The notes under the pieces are model-generated. The model did no database searches, had not been told where the DNA came from, and saw only the letters and a list, made by a program, of their open reading frames with translations. Positions 14,053-22,974 of a DNA stretch of 41,326 nucleotides are shown here, in pieces (position 1 is the first letter of the stretch; every line of letters begins with the position of its first letter). Source of the stretch: a virus; IMG/VR virus record IMGVR_UViG_3300026521_000232, positions 1 to 41,326 of that record; one strand, given 5' to 3'. Both the position numbers and the translations under genes were made by a program.

Positions 14053-14666
14053 TATTCAATCTTTGTAATCAGTCCATTAACGACTGTTATTTTTTTCCCA
14101 TCATCGCTATCAAACGTTCCACTTGCACCACTTTCCCCACCGACGCTATACGTTCCTGAGTCAATATTTCCAGTAGTTTTGTGGCTTCCATTGTTCTGCA
14201 TAAAACCGTTATGTTCCCAATTCCCATTAGCTTTTACGTCGTTATCTATCGTTGTCACAGACGGTATTTCAAGCTCATCACTTTTTCGTTTTACTCCAAC
14301 TATTGCTACACTATCCGAATAGTCGTGCTTTCTATCTTCTAAGGGGGGTAGGAAATCTGAGCCAACATACCAGTTATCTAAGCATCTTTCATTCACGAAA
14401 AGTTGACAATAATCCCCAACTTGTATGGGGAAACGAATACTGCTACTGCCACCATAAAGGTGAATTACTGGTACTTCTATAAATGTAGGCAATTCTACGC
14501 TTTTCCCTTTTATGACTCTATTTATGACTGGCTTGCAGTCTATTGTAGATTTATTAACTTTAACTACTTTTGCAATAAGTAGGGTGTGTGTGTTGGATAT
14601 CGACTCATCTATCGCACTAAGTATAACATTCTCTAGAGACGGTGTATCGTTATTATTGTGTATCAC
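14052..14666 (-). CDS. Tail spike with Gp138 N-terminal domain
   Basis: A 204-residue protein. The OB-like Gp138 N-terminal domain is visible in residues 25-125: VNKSTIDCKPVINRVIKGKS, VPVIHLYGGSSSIRFPIQVG, QLFVNERCLDNWYVGS and HDYSDSVAIVGVKR. The short Gly/Ser/Thr-rich C-terminus (NGSHKTTGNIDSGTYSVGGE) fits a trimeric beta needle. It is the membrane-piercing spike at the centre of the baseplate. It overlaps the hub gene by 4 bases. Confidence 0.85.
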   Translation of the reverse strand: MIHNNNDTPSLENVILSAIDESISNTHTLLIAKVVKVNKSTIDCKPVINRVIKGKSVELPTFIEVPVIHLYGGSSSIRFPIQVGDYCQLFVNERCLDNWYVGSDFLPPLEDRKHDYSDSVAIVGVKRKSDELEIPSVTTIDNDVKANGNWEHNGFMQNNGSHKTTGNIDSGTYSVGGESGASGTFDSDDGKKITVVNGLITKIE

Positions 14667-15493
14667 TTTACCACCTCATATTTTTCCGATAATGAACAAG
14701 ATACTTCTTGTTTCCAATCTGCACCATCTGTATCTCCACTGTATTTTATCGTATTTACTTTATATACTCCATTTAGCTCTTTAGATATAGTACTTTGTAT
14801 CTCACACAGACCACCGATTTTCAAAGATGGGTTCATCATTGTGGAGAAAATTACTTCGCTCTCTTTTTTCGACGGTGTCTTTAAGAGTCCAGTTTCTGGA
14901 GAAACAATTACAGATAAATCGTCTGTAATCTCATTATCTTTCAATATGTGTAGCTTCTCATTGTCGATAAAAACCGTTTCATCTTCCTTTAGCATATCTT
15001 CTATAATTTTAAAGGACGAACCAACAAGCACTTTCGGTCTATGTAGCTTCACTCTCTTTGTTATTTTGCCCTTTTTTGTGTTTAGCATATCTTCCAATAT
15101 ATACTCAATATCGTTAGATTTTACTGTTTTGGATGTATAGCTTGTTAAAAAATCGTGACCACCATCGTGACAAACCAAGGTTGTAATTATGTCTGCACCA
15201 CGTCTTTCAGAATAACTTTCTGTAATAGTTCCTTGAAATATCGTTTCTATCTTCTCGTACCCAGCTTGAAGCAAAAAAGGCATCATTGTTTTTTGGTCTG
15301 TTTTATCTTTAACTAAATGCCTACGATTTGTTTCGTTTAGATTGTAAATCGATACTCTGCAACTATTAAGTCCACCCTTCACAGACTTTGTGGCTTCAAA
15401 TTGTATCCTAATGTTTGGGGATATTTTTGTAACTTCTCCATTTTTGGTAGTAACGATTATTTCGTAATCACGTCCAAATCTATGGTACATCAT
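14663..15493 (-). CDS. Baseplate hub protein
   Basis: About 276 residues from ATG 15493, chosen because AGGGGAA lies just upstream and the start overlaps the end of the plug gene; longer readings lack a ribosome site. Segments such as IRIQFEATKSVKGGLNSCRV, IFQGTITESYSERRGADIIT, CHDGGHDFLTSY and DIEYILEDMLN are of the type seen in hub proteins related to gp27/gpD in compact baseplates. Position between plug and spike supports it. It forms the trimeric ring on which the spike sits. Confidence 0.75.
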   Translation of the reverse strand: MMYHRFGRDYEIIVTTKNGEVTKISPNIRIQFEATKSVKGGLNSCRVSIYNLNETNRRHLVKDKTDQKTMMPFLLQAGYEKIETIFQGTITESYSERRGADIITTLVCHDGGHDFLTSYTSKTVKSNDIEYILEDMLNTKKGKITKRVKLHRPKVLVGSSFKIIEDMLKEDETVFIDNEKLHILKDNEITDDLSVIVSPETGLLKTPSKKESEVIFSTMMNPSLKIGGLCEIQSTISKELNGVYKVNTIKYSGDTDGADWKQEVSCSLSEKYEVVK

Positions 15494-15803
15494 TTCCCCT
15501 AATTTCAATAAGCTCATCACGCTCAAGTAGATATAGTTCAAAATTCCCACTCTCAAAACTGTCAATCAAAAAGGGGTCAAGACCGTTAATTTTTGATGAT
15601 ATGGTAAAATCAAATGGTAGGTTAAATCCAGTAAGCATTAGCACACCACACGATATACCAAGCCCATTTTTAACTTTATCTCTATATCTTGCATTCATAA
15701 TCCAACAATCGTCTCTAAACATCATCTTTAAAAAGATATAATCATTTTCAAATGGGATACTAAGTTCTTGAGTTGGTGTAGAGTCTATGTCTATTTTTCT
15801 CAT
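15480..15803 (-). CDS. Baseplate plug-like protein (Pam3 gp18 type)
   Basis: A 107-residue beta-rich protein. The order of elements (polar start with TPTQELSIPFENDYIFLKMM, a WIMNARYRD strand, GISCGVLMLTGFNLP, and an ending with ELYLLERDELIEI) fits the small plug proteins of compact contractile baseplates such as cyanophage Pam3. It lies between the Dit-like and hub genes and overlaps the hub start by 14 bases. Confidence 0.6.
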   Translation of the reverse strand: MRKIDIDSTPTQELSIPFENDYIFLKMMFRDDCWIMNARYRDKVKNGLGISCGVLMLTGFNLPFDFTISSKINGLDPFLIDSFESGNFELYLLERDELIEIRGNDVP

Positions 15804-15805
15804 TT

Positions 15806-16561
15806 TTACTCCAGTAGTGTATATAGGAAACTTTTTTCAGTTCCATCTGTTTTGCTTGTTACTGTTTCGGAACTATCCTTATTTACCCCATTTACAACGC
15901 CCTTATTGCTACTTTTTTTTACTTTATTTCCGACGCTTTTAGTTGGCTTTTTGAAATACTTATTCTTATCAACAAGTAGGGTATCTGCAAATCTTACTTC
16001 TTTCGCAGTTAGTTTGTACTTAAGTGCCTCGTCTGTTTCATTGTTTCGCGTTATCGAAATTGATGTAATTCTCATATTTTCATACGTTTTTAGGGGTGTT
16101 TCGATACTTATTAACGTCTTTGTATCGTGCAAATTCTCTATAAAATTAAAAAAATCATTTTGTGGTGTTGAGCTTTTGCTACTCAGTAGATTAAAAATAT
16201 CTCCACTTTGAAATATATCCATCGCAGATGATACACTACTGCTATATTTCTTCGCTTTTTGAAGCATTGTATCTGTTTTTTGAGTAGAGTATAGAATGTC
16301 TTTAATGTCATTTGCTTTGTCTATAAAATCATCAACTTTCTGAGTGATAGACTCTTTTTTTATGTGTATATTTGATACTTCTCCATCGATAGATATTTGA
16401 TTTGGCTTGTTGATAATATGGTCGTTGATAGTGCCACCATCTTCAATAAAGCTATCAGGAACATCACTCGTGAATGTAGTGTTTTCGGAAATTCTAACAT
16501 CAAGCGAATACCCACCAATCCCAACAGTATTTAAATCTCCGAAAATTCCTTGAATATCCAT
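15806..16561 (-). CDS. Dit-like tail protein
   Basis: A 251-residue protein encoded directly after the tape measure. The N-terminal domain (residues 10-90) runs SLDVRISENTTFTSDVPDSF, IINKPNQISIDGEVSN, in the way of Dit-like phage tail proteins, and the region TLISIETPLKTYENMRITSI (about 147-168) with RNNETDEALKYKLTAKEVRF continues it. The C-terminal 50 residues are Lys/Ser-rich and probably flexible. In compact contractile tails this protein forms the ring between tube and hub. Confidence 0.7.
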   Translation of the reverse strand: MDIQGIFGDLNTVGIGGYSLDVRISENTTFTSDVPDSFIEDGGTINDHIINKPNQISIDGEVSNIHIKKESITQKVDDFIDKANDIKDILYSTQKTDTMLQKAKKYSSSVSSAMDIFQSGDIFNLLSSKSSTPQNDFFNFIENLHDTKTLISIETPLKTYENMRITSISITRNNETDEALKYKLTAKEVRFADTLLVDKNKYFKKPTKSVGNKVKKSSNKGVVNGVNKDSSETVTSKTDGTEKSFLYTLLE

Positions 16562-18585
16562 TACATACCACCATTTTTAGAGAAGTTTACACTTGCATTT
16601 CTTAACATTTTATCAAGTTCGGACGCTACGCTTTGTCCAGCAACGACTGGGTCACTGCTTTTTACATCTACTTTAATCGAATTTGTAACGTGTGTCGTGT
16701 TTGTTGTAACATTCGGCTTTTCCACTATTCGAGTAGGAGAAATTGGTGCATTTCTATACAATTTTTCAATACTTGCATTTAGCTTTCGTGCATCAATTCC
16801 ATTTTGAGAGATATTTGTATTGTTGTGTATCGTTGTTGAACCAACAACTCCATTGCTACCACTATTTTCCTGTGGTCTTTTTTTTGATGAGAACACCCCA
16901 CTTAGAGAGGGCATCTCAAAACCATCAAAGGGTGAGCCAAAATTTGGCATCTTGAAAGACGTAATTTTATCAAAAATACTAAAAATTGGGTCAAAATAAT
17001 GAATGTTTTTATCAACAAGATTTTTTACATACGACGCAGAATTATCAAAAAAAGTGTTAATTGATGTTGAAATTCCACTGTAATATATCCCTATTTGTTC
17101 TCCAGCTTTTTTCAAATCGGAGAAGTTGAATTTGTAATTATTTATCTCATTTACAACATCAAAAAAAGGCTTAAACTCTTTAACAACTTTTGATGACCAC
17201 CCCGAAACATCAAGCCAAATCTTATTGAGTGCTTCTACAATGTCTATATCGAACCACGCCTTTGACCACTCTGCAATTTTACTTTTCCCACCATTTAGTG
17301 CAACACTCAAGTCATCAAAAATTGCGATAACTCCAACTATTCCAGCAATAATGAGCGATACTGGATTAAGTAGCATCGTTTTATTTAATCGTGCGAATGC
17401 CACTGCTGTAATCCCAAGTGCTGTGTTAATTCCAATAGTGTTATCGATTAGAGAATATAGACCTTTCCCAAACTTTACAACTGCACTAAGTCCTGTGCCT
17501 ATTGCACCGATAAATTTAGATAACCCTTTTTTTACAACATCGCTATTTTTTATTAGTAGCTCACTAAAACTGTCCGATAGCCCCTTAAGCTGGGGTACAA
17601 ATCCAAGTGCAACACTCCTTGTTATCCCACCAATAGAATACTTTAGTGTTGTTAAACTGTCGTTAAAAGAAGCAATCTCGTTAGCATCTTTTGTGCTTGC
17701 AACTCCCATTGCACGTGCTTTTTTTCTTAGCTCATCTATCCCATCAGCACCGAGTTGAAGCGTTTGAAGCATAGACTCATCAAGTCCTAATTTTTCCAAA
17801 TATGCTTTTTGCTCCTGAGATGATAGATTGAGTTCTTTAAAACGTGAACTAAGTTCCATCATCATATCATCAGCACTCTTCATCTCTCCATTGTTGTCTT
17901 TTAGTGCTATCCCAAGCCTCTGAAACGCTTTTGTTGTTTCATTATTCTCCACTACTGCTTCACCCATTTTTTTGGATAAATTTGAGAGTGAGCGTTGCAT
18001 CTCTTCTGCTCCAGAGCCGTTGACACTTGCAACGTATCCGAGTTCTTGAATAGCTTCTACTGCAACACCAGTTTCTCGTGCCAATTGAATTTGAGCATCT
18101 GTCCCAGCAATAGAGGCAACCACAAGCCCCCCAAGTGCCACACTTGCTAACGATACTGCACCGATAACGCCTCTAATATTATCGGACAATCTTGTAAATT
18201 TTGAACCTGACTCATCGACTCCACTACTATTTACTTTTAGGTTAATATCTCTGTCAATATCAATAAAATTATCAAGCTCATCTATCTCTTTTCTTGAGTC
18301 GTCAATATCACTTTTGAACCCATCAAGTGTTTTAAATTTTATTAATGATGTAAGTGATGATAATCTCTTAGAGAGAGAAATAGAGGACTGTGCTAATCTA
18401 TTTTCAGATTTAGCTCCATCATCTATCTCTCTATTTAAGTGACTAATTGCACTACTTGTTTTCTGTATAGTCTTAGTTGTTGTCGAACCTGAAACTGTAG
18501 CAATATCTAAGCCTTTATTTAGTCTTAAGAGTGGGTCAAGACTCCCATTAAAGCTAAATTTTGTTGATAATTCTGCTATTTGCAT
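16561..18585 (-). CDS. Tail tape measure protein
   Basis: A 674-residue protein, the longest in the window. It has helical N- and C-terminal parts and hydrophobic segments in the middle (GVIGAVSLASVALGGLVVAS near 140-160; NPVSLIIAGIVGVIAIFDDL near 400-420), plus tape-measure phrases such as ASVNGSGAEEMQRSLSNLSK. At about 1.5 angstrom per residue, as known for other phages, this predicts a tail of about 100 nm. It starts right after the stop of the frameshifted chaperone frame (TAAATG). Confidence 0.9.
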   Translation of the reverse strand: MQIAELSTKFSFNGSLDPLLRLNKGLDIATVSGSTTTKTIQKTSSAISHLNREIDDGAKSENRLAQSSISLSKRLSSLTSLIKFKTLDGFKSDIDDSRKEIDELDNFIDIDRDINLKVNSSGVDESGSKFTRLSDNIRGVIGAVSLASVALGGLVVASIAGTDAQIQLARETGVAVEAIQELGYVASVNGSGAEEMQRSLSNLSKKMGEAVVENNETTKAFQRLGIALKDNNGEMKSADDMMMELSSRFKELNLSSQEQKAYLEKLGLDESMLQTLQLGADGIDELRKKARAMGVASTKDANEIASFNDSLTTLKYSIGGITRSVALGFVPQLKGLSDSFSELLIKNSDVVKKGLSKFIGAIGTGLSAVVKFGKGLYSLIDNTIGINTALGITAVAFARLNKTMLLNPVSLIIAGIVGVIAIFDDLSVALNGGKSKIAEWSKAWFDIDIVEALNKIWLDVSGWSSKVVKEFKPFFDVVNEINNYKFNFSDLKKAGEQIGIYYSGISTSINTFFDNSASYVKNLVDKNIHYFDPIFSIFDKITSFKMPNFGSPFDGFEMPSLSGVFSSKKRPQENSGSNGVVGSTTIHNNTNISQNGIDARKLNASIEKLYRNAPISPTRIVEKPNVTTNTTHVTNSIKVDVKSSDPVVAGQSVASELDKMLRNASVNFSKNGGM

Positions 18586-19145
18586 TTATGCCTCTTCCAT
18601 TGCTAAAGTTTCAATATCTCCGATAATTCCCTCAAATTCAAGGATATTCATTATATCCATTGTATCAAGTTCTCTTATCTCTTTTAGTGTTCCATACCCT
18701 TTTTTGACTAAGCTAAAAAAGAGTATTTCTGTATCTGTTAAGTTTGTAAAGTCCACATACTTATTAAAATAGTTTATAGGCTCTACATATCGTTTTAAGG
18801 AGTAACGCTTCCTTTTTTGTAAAAAGGGTAGACGATAACTCCCATTGTTAGGGCAACATATTCAAGGTAATCCTCTGGATACTGCTCAAAATGCGTAGGC
18901 AATTTTGAGATTTGAGAGTCATCAAAAGTCACTCTATCATCAATCTTTTTCGCTAACTGCTTGTACTTTTCATCGTTCAAAAATGAGAAATTTTTAACAA
19001 GTAGCATCGGTTCAATTACAGAATAGAGTGCAACACACTCAACCCTAAATTGATGAGAGAGTTTTTGAAGATGATACTCTCTCCCATTTATCTCAATAAC
19101 TCCACTTTCATTGAATTTTTCTAACTTTTTAATCCCATCTTCCAC
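18586..19145 (-). CDS. Tail assembly chaperone, long form by -1 frameshift (gpGT-like)
   Basis: The -1 frame relative to the short chaperone is open from before the slippery run C-AAA-AAA-G (18819-18812) to TAA at 18586-18588, directly abutting the tape measure ATG. Shifting at the run would add about 75 residues, starting RKRYSLKRYVEPINYFNKYV and ending IETLAMEEA, for a product of about 186 residues. No good ribosome site or ATG serves the second frame separately, and a 200-base gap would otherwise remain. The heptamer C AAA AAA is not the most classic one, so the site is inferred. Confidence 0.7.
18795..19145 (-). CDS. Tail assembly chaperone, short form (gpG-like)
   Basis: A 116-residue protein placed between tail tube and tape measure, the invariable place of the short tail assembly chaperone. 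It reads MEDGIKKLEKFNESGVIEIN, then a helical body, and ends FYKKGSVTP. Near its end is the run TAC-AAA-AAA-GGA (18820-18809 on the minus strand), where a -1 shift opens a second frame that continues to the tape measure start. Such G/GT pairs bind the tape measure during tail assembly and are not part of the virion. Confidence 0.8.
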   Translation of the reverse strand: MEDGIKKLEKFNESGVIEINGREYHLQKLSHQFRVECVALYSVIEPMLLVKNFSFLNDEKYKQLAKKIDDRVTFDDSQISKLPTHFEQYPEDYLEYVALTMGVIVYPFYKKGSVTP

Positions 19146-19154
19146 TCATTACTC

Positions 19155-19583
19155 CTAAAGTTTTCTTGTTGCAAAACACTCAATTGTGTATTCGACTTGT
19201 GAGTTACCATCTTGATTGTTCTTCGTGTGAGTTGGTGAGTCTGTAAAACTTCCAGCTTCAAGTGCAAAACTCTCCACCATCTCTTCACCATCTTTTACAA
19301 AAATCTCCTTGATTGAGCCATCAAAAATGACTGGTGTTTTTTGATTAAATTGTTCATTCAGCCACACGTCGCTGTCTGAGTTTCGCATAACTCTAAACTT
19401 AAGCGTGTAGACTTCTCTATCTGCTCTTTGTTGGATATTTACTGCTCTGTTCGCCCCATAAGTTCTTGATGTTTTTGGGTTTGTTGGTGCTAACTCAAGC
19501 ACATCACCAGCGATTAAATCTCTAACAACCTCACCATTTAAGATGAGGGTTGTCGAGTCGGATTTTAAACTAACTACTGCCAT
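19155..19583 (-). CDS. Tail tube protein (DUF3277 type)
   Basis: A 142-residue beta-rich protein next to the sheath gene. The sequence SLKSDSTTLILNGEVVRDLI, DVLELAPTNPKTSRTYGANR, and the C-terminal YTIECFATRKL resemble tube proteins of contractile phages grouped as DUF3277. It stacks as hexamers to form the inner tube. GGAG precedes the ATG. Confidence 0.8.
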   Translation of the reverse strand: MAVVSLKSDSTTLILNGEVVRDLIAGDVLELAPTNPKTSRTYGANRAVNIQQRADREVYTLKFRVMRNSDSDVWLNEQFNQKTPVIFDGSIKEIFVKDGEEMVESFALEAGSFTDSPTHTKNNQDGNSQVEYTIECFATRKL

Positions 19584-19592
19584 TTACTGCTC

Positions 19593-21089
19593 CTATAAGT
19601 TGTATTGAATTGTTGTATCAATAGAGTGGATTGCCCCAGCATTTTTGAATGCAACTTGAATGGCTGGCGACTTTCTTGCATCTCTATCGTCCTGACTCTG
19701 TTCACTAAGTGGGTTTGCATAAACATAAAAACCATCTTCTTTAATTGCACGTTTAAATACTTCAGAATTTCCGAATGTATCTGGGCTTGTCCAAGTACCA
19801 GCACCTATAACTTTTGCACGTCTAAACATAGACAATGTTTTTTCAACTGTATCAACGATTTTTTGAACGTCTTCATCAATTTGAGCTAATTTTGTTGATG
19901 TTGTTCCAAGTAGATTAAAAAGGTCAATTTGAACAAAGTTCTTAATCGCGATAAAGTTATATACATTATCCGCAAAACCATTTGCACCACTAACATAAAG
20001 CTTTGGAATATCACCAAATGTTGTGTAAATATCAAGACCAACTTTTTGAGCTTTGTTGATCTCATCTTGCGTATAGTCTTCTGCGATAATGCCACTCAAC
20101 TCTTTTAAGTTTAGGGTAATTGATGAATTTTGGGAAGTAAAGTTTACAGTGTGCATACGTGCCATCATCGCAACTGCTGTTTTTCTATTCCCATCTTTAC
20201 GGTAAATCATTCGATAGTTTTCACCACCAGCTAATTTGATTTTCCACACAACATTATCAACGCTTTTTTCAAGATTTGAAGCACTGTCAAACACATCATA
20301 AATAATGACTTCGTTCGCTTTTGCCCACGTTGCCATACTTTCACTCTCATCATCTGTTGGGTTGTCAATAAAGACTGCCCCACGAATTGACTCTAATTTG
20401 GAAATCTCTCCTAAAGCGTCCTCTTTACTTTCAGCTTCTAAAGTTTTTTCGTCTTCCCCATCTACTGTAACTGCCCCTGTACCACTTGCTAAAAGTAGCG
20501 TTTCCCCAATAAAAGTTCCATCTCCACCATCTGCAAAAAGTGTAACTTTACTATCTGCTCCAGTCGTATCGCTTGTTACGATAATTCGCTGGTCATCTTC
20601 CGTAACTGTTGCCCCATCGATATTATCATTTAAAATCTGAATAACATCATCTGTGGAGTCAATGGTTCTAAAGTCCAAATCCCTTACATTTTGCGTAGTT
20701 CCATCAATATCAACATCAAAACTTCCATCTTCAAGTTTTTGCAATGTCTCGATAGTGTTTTTTTCGCTAAGTTGCGAACCTTTGATTTTTCCGTGCGTTG
20801 CAGGTACAGTTTCGTCCGAAGCTCTCCAGTATCCAGCTACTAAATATCCCCCACTATTTGTTGGATTTTTAGTCTGTGCAAAAAGAATTTTTGCATATTC
20901 GTACATCGCAGAACTTGTTCCGAAGTCCTCTTGCACACTCCCTAAATCTGTGTATGCTACTGTACGATTTGCACTACTTAGTTTCCCAAGCTGTGACGTG
21001 ATAATCGAAACAATATTCATATTTGTACGTGAAACACTTTTACCTTGTGGTAAAAATGAAACGTTAACAACATTTTTAATGTCTGCCAT
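19593..21089 (-). CDS. Contractile tail sheath protein (DUF3383 type)
   Basis: A 498-residue protein. The N-terminus VNVSFLPQGKSVSRTNMNIV and the segment VAYTDLGSVQEDFGTSSAMY, EYAKILFAQTKNP (residues 40-75) are typical of DUF3383 sheath proteins; the centre (about 150-250) is an Asp/Thr-rich surface insert, and the C-terminal domain has FVQIDLFNLLGTT and ANPLSEQSQDDRDARKSPAI. It marks the phage as a myovirus. The gene has a GGAGAA ribosome site. Confidence 0.9.
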   Translation of the reverse strand: MADIKNVVNVSFLPQGKSVSRTNMNIVSIITSQLGKLSSANRTVAYTDLGSVQEDFGTSSAMYEYAKILFAQTKNPTNSGGYLVAGYWRASDETVPATHGKIKGSQLSEKNTIETLQKLEDGSFDVDIDGTTQNVRDLDFRTIDSTDDVIQILNDNIDGATVTEDDQRIIVTSDTTGADSKVTLFADGGDGTFIGETLLLASGTGAVTVDGEDEKTLEAESKEDALGEISKLESIRGAVFIDNPTDDESESMATWAKANEVIIYDVFDSASNLEKSVDNVVWKIKLAGGENYRMIYRKDGNRKTAVAMMARMHTVNFTSQNSSITLNLKELSGIIAEDYTQDEINKAQKVGLDIYTTFGDIPKLYVSGANGFADNVYNFIAIKNFVQIDLFNLLGTTSTKLAQIDEDVQKIVDTVEKTLSMFRRAKVIGAGTWTSPDTFGNSEVFKRAIKEDGFYVYANPLSEQSQDDRDARKSPAIQVAFKNAGAIHSIDTTIQYNL

Positions 21090-21566
21090 TTATTCTCCCT
21101 TGTAATTTAGAGGTATTTCCTCTATTCGTTTAGTATCTATTTCTAAAGAACTGCTGTATTGTATCATAACTTCTATTTCGTAGGTGGAAATAAAGTAGTC
21201 ACCTATTTGATTTTTTAAAGAATTTACTCCACCTCCCTTTAAGAAAGTTATCTCATATTTTTTTTGAGCATCTCTTGAAACTTGTGAGTTTTGGATATTG
21301 ATAAATCTATAAGCGTTAGACTCTGCATTTTCCCCAAAAAAAGTAACCGTTGCCCTCTTTTTAAAATATGTTACAAACTGCTCTTTTTCTGTGTTACTGT
21401 CATACGTTCTACTGCTTCCAAGTTGTAAATCAACGCCACTTGATGTAAGTGAGATATAATCTTCTCTATCAGATACCTTGTTGATATTCGAATAACCAAT
21501 AACGACTCTATCTGGATAAAAGTCCATAATGTCACTAATGTAATCACATATCTTTTCATCTATCAT
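21090..21566 (-). CDS. Neck/tail terminator-like protein
   Basis: A 158-residue protein encoded just before the sheath. Starting IDEKICDYISDIMDFYPDRV with later SLTSSGVDLQLGSSRTYD and KKRATVTFFGENAESNAYRF, it fits the tail terminator / LIC_12616-like group that caps the tail tube and joins it to the neck. It overlaps the next gene upstream by 4 bases. The assignment leans on position as much as on sequence. Confidence 0.6.
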   Translation of the reverse strand: MIDEKICDYISDIMDFYPDRVVIGYSNINKVSDREDYISLTSSGVDLQLGSSRTYDSNTEKEQFVTYFKKRATVTFFGENAESNAYRFINIQNSQVSRDAQKKYEITFLKGGGVNSLKNQIGDYFISTYEIEVMIQYSSSLEIDTKRIEEIPLNYKGE

Positions 21567-21883
21567 CTAACTTCCTCTCCAATGCACTCAACATATCCAT
21601 AATCTAGAAAGTTTCCAACATTTACAATCTTGTATCTTACTCCATTATGCTCAAATTCATCATTTAGCTTTATTGTCTCATTAGTGTGTATCGTTGCATA
21701 TGTTTTTGAAGTATCAAGATTATTTTTTATTGAGAAGTTAAAGTTTTGCTGTTGCACTGTTGCACGTATAGTTTTCTCCTCAAAAAATGACTCTTTTTTA
21801 TGGTTATATATCTCCTCATATACGATAAAAAACTGAATATCCTGAGAAAAATTCAAAACTATTCTTGATAAATTTGGTAACAT
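21563..21883 (-). CDS. Head closure or stopper candidate (106 aa)
   Basis: A small beta-rich protein (VNVGNFLDYGYVECIGEEVR at the end; TVQQQNFNFSIKNNLDTSKT in the middle). I do not recognise a precise family. The place between the gp10-like protein and the terminator is that of the head closure (stopper) protein in related gene orders. It overlaps its neighbours by 1 and 4 bases, so all connector genes are translationally coupled. Confidence 0.5.
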   Translation of the reverse strand: MLPNLSRIVLNFSQDIQFFIVYEEIYNHKKESFFEEKTIRATVQQQNFNFSIKNNLDTSKTYATIHTNETIKLNDEFEHNGVRYKIVNVGNFLDYGYVECIGEEVR

Positions 21884-22314
21884 TATTTAACCTCTACCCA
21901 ATGCGTGATTGACTGCAAAAGCTCTGAGTCATTTACTAGTATCTTAGATGATTTTTTAGCTCTTTTTGTCCTCTCATCTATATCTTTCCACTTTCCATAT
22001 CCACCACTTAAAAAAGCCCCTTTAGAAATGTTTTGGGCTACAATTCCAACTTTTGTTAGCATATTGTCAGAACTCCCACCATCTAAAACACTTTTGAAGC
22101 CACTTTTTAACGCTTTTTTTATCTCATCTTCTCTATCGTAAAATGGGTCTTTTAAAAAGCTTCTTCTCGGAACTCCAATCCCAAGCTCGTGTATAGCCCC
22201 AACTTCTGCGATACTTTGTCCATTTGGATAAGCACCAACGTCAGTTGGGACACCGATTTTTATAGACGTTTTTTTAAGCTTTGTTAGCTCTTTTATAATC
22301 TTATCAACACTCAT
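21883..22314 (-). CDS. HK97 gp10 / virion morphogenesis-like connector protein
   Basis: A 143-residue protein with the recognisable core IKIGVPTDVGAYPNGQSIAE, VGAIHELGIGVPRRSFLKDP (residues 19-57), in which a conserved Gly-Val strand, a HE(F/L)G turn and a PxRxFL motif occur as in tail completion and gp10-like proteins. It probably helps complete the tail or neck. It overlaps neighbours on both sides. Confidence 0.7.
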   Translation of the reverse strand: MSVDKIIKELTKLKKTSIKIGVPTDVGAYPNGQSIAEVGAIHELGIGVPRRSFLKDPFYDREDEIKKALKSGFKSVLDGGSSDNMLTKVGIVAQNISKGAFLSGGYGKWKDIDERTKRAKKSSKILVNDSELLQSITHWVEVK

Positions 22315-22664
22315 ACGAAAATTGAACCAAGCCCATTATTTCGTATAAGCATAAGATACACTTGCCCATAAGGTGTAGTCGAAAAAAAAGCGTCCATTGC
22401 TGTAATGTTCTGTTGTTGCACATAAGATACAGACACACTTCCAACACTTTCGGACGATGTGCTTTTAGCAGTATCTCCGTTTTTTGTGTTGTCCGAATTT
22501 ACGATTAAGTGTGCTATTAAGTGTAAAATAATCTCATTATCGCACGAATTTCTCCCATACTCAGCACCATAGTAGCACTTGTAGGAGTTTTCAAAAAGGT
22601 GAAAATATTTGTAAATCACCTCTTCAGGAATATCAGGGAACCGTGCAATTAAATCATCAATCAT
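22311..22664 (-). CDS. DUF4054-like head-tail adaptor
   Basis: A 117-residue helical protein. ARFPDIPEEVIYKYFHLFEN at the start, then NEIILHLIAHLIVN, a Ser-rich linker (AKSTSSESVGSVSVSYVQQQ), and a C-terminal TPYGQVYLMLIRNNGLGSIF. This follows the plan of DUF4054 adaptor proteins, which bind under the portal. It overlaps both neighbours by 4 bases. Confidence 0.75.
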   Translation of the reverse strand: MIDDLIARFPDIPEEVIYKYFHLFENSYKCYYGAEYGRNSCDNEIILHLIAHLIVNSDNTKNGDTAKSTSSESVGSVSVSYVQQQNITAMDAFFSTTPYGQVYLMLIRNNGLGSIFV

Positions 22665-22957
22665 TTTTTAGAAATTACCCCATTTTTAATAGCGTTTAAA
22701 ATACGCTTGTCTTTAGCCTCTTCCTCCGTAAGCTCAAAACTTGCCCCTTTTACAAGATGCCCATTAAAGTAAAATGCACCCTTAATCAGCTTTTGGAACT
22801 TTACCGTTTTTTGAGTTTCTTTTGCCTCTTCTTCTTCCTCAAGCTTTTGGAACTTTTCAACCTCCAAGGTGAGTTCCTCTTTTGAGAGAGAACTGAACCC
22901 TTTAATCCCAAGTTCTTTGGCTCTTGTTCTCAACTCTTTAATCCCTAGATTTTCCAT
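22661..22957 (-). CDS. Small head-region protein with SAP/Rho-N-like helix pair (98 aa)
   Basis: The first 35 residues (NLGIKELRTRAKELGIKGFS, SLSKEELTLEVEKF) form a helix-extended-helix motif as in SAP or Rho N-terminal domains, which usually bind nucleic acid. A Glu-rich linker follows, then a small beta part (GAFYFNGHLVKGASFELTEE) of the kind found in phage head proteins. It lies behind the major capsid gene. Such genes are common there; their role is not established. Confidence 0.65.
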   Translation of the reverse strand: MENLGIKELRTRAKELGIKGFSSLSKEELTLEVEKFQKLEEEEEAKETQKTVKFQKLIKGAFYFNGHLVKGASFELTEEEAKDKRILNAIKNGVISKK

Positions 22958-22974
22958 AGAAAAACTAACGAGGC

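Noticed and set aside
17225-17758. 177-residue plus-strand frame opposite the tape measure gene
   Set aside because: Ser/Pro-rich antisense reading of a well-supported gene; no ribosome site or family resemblance.
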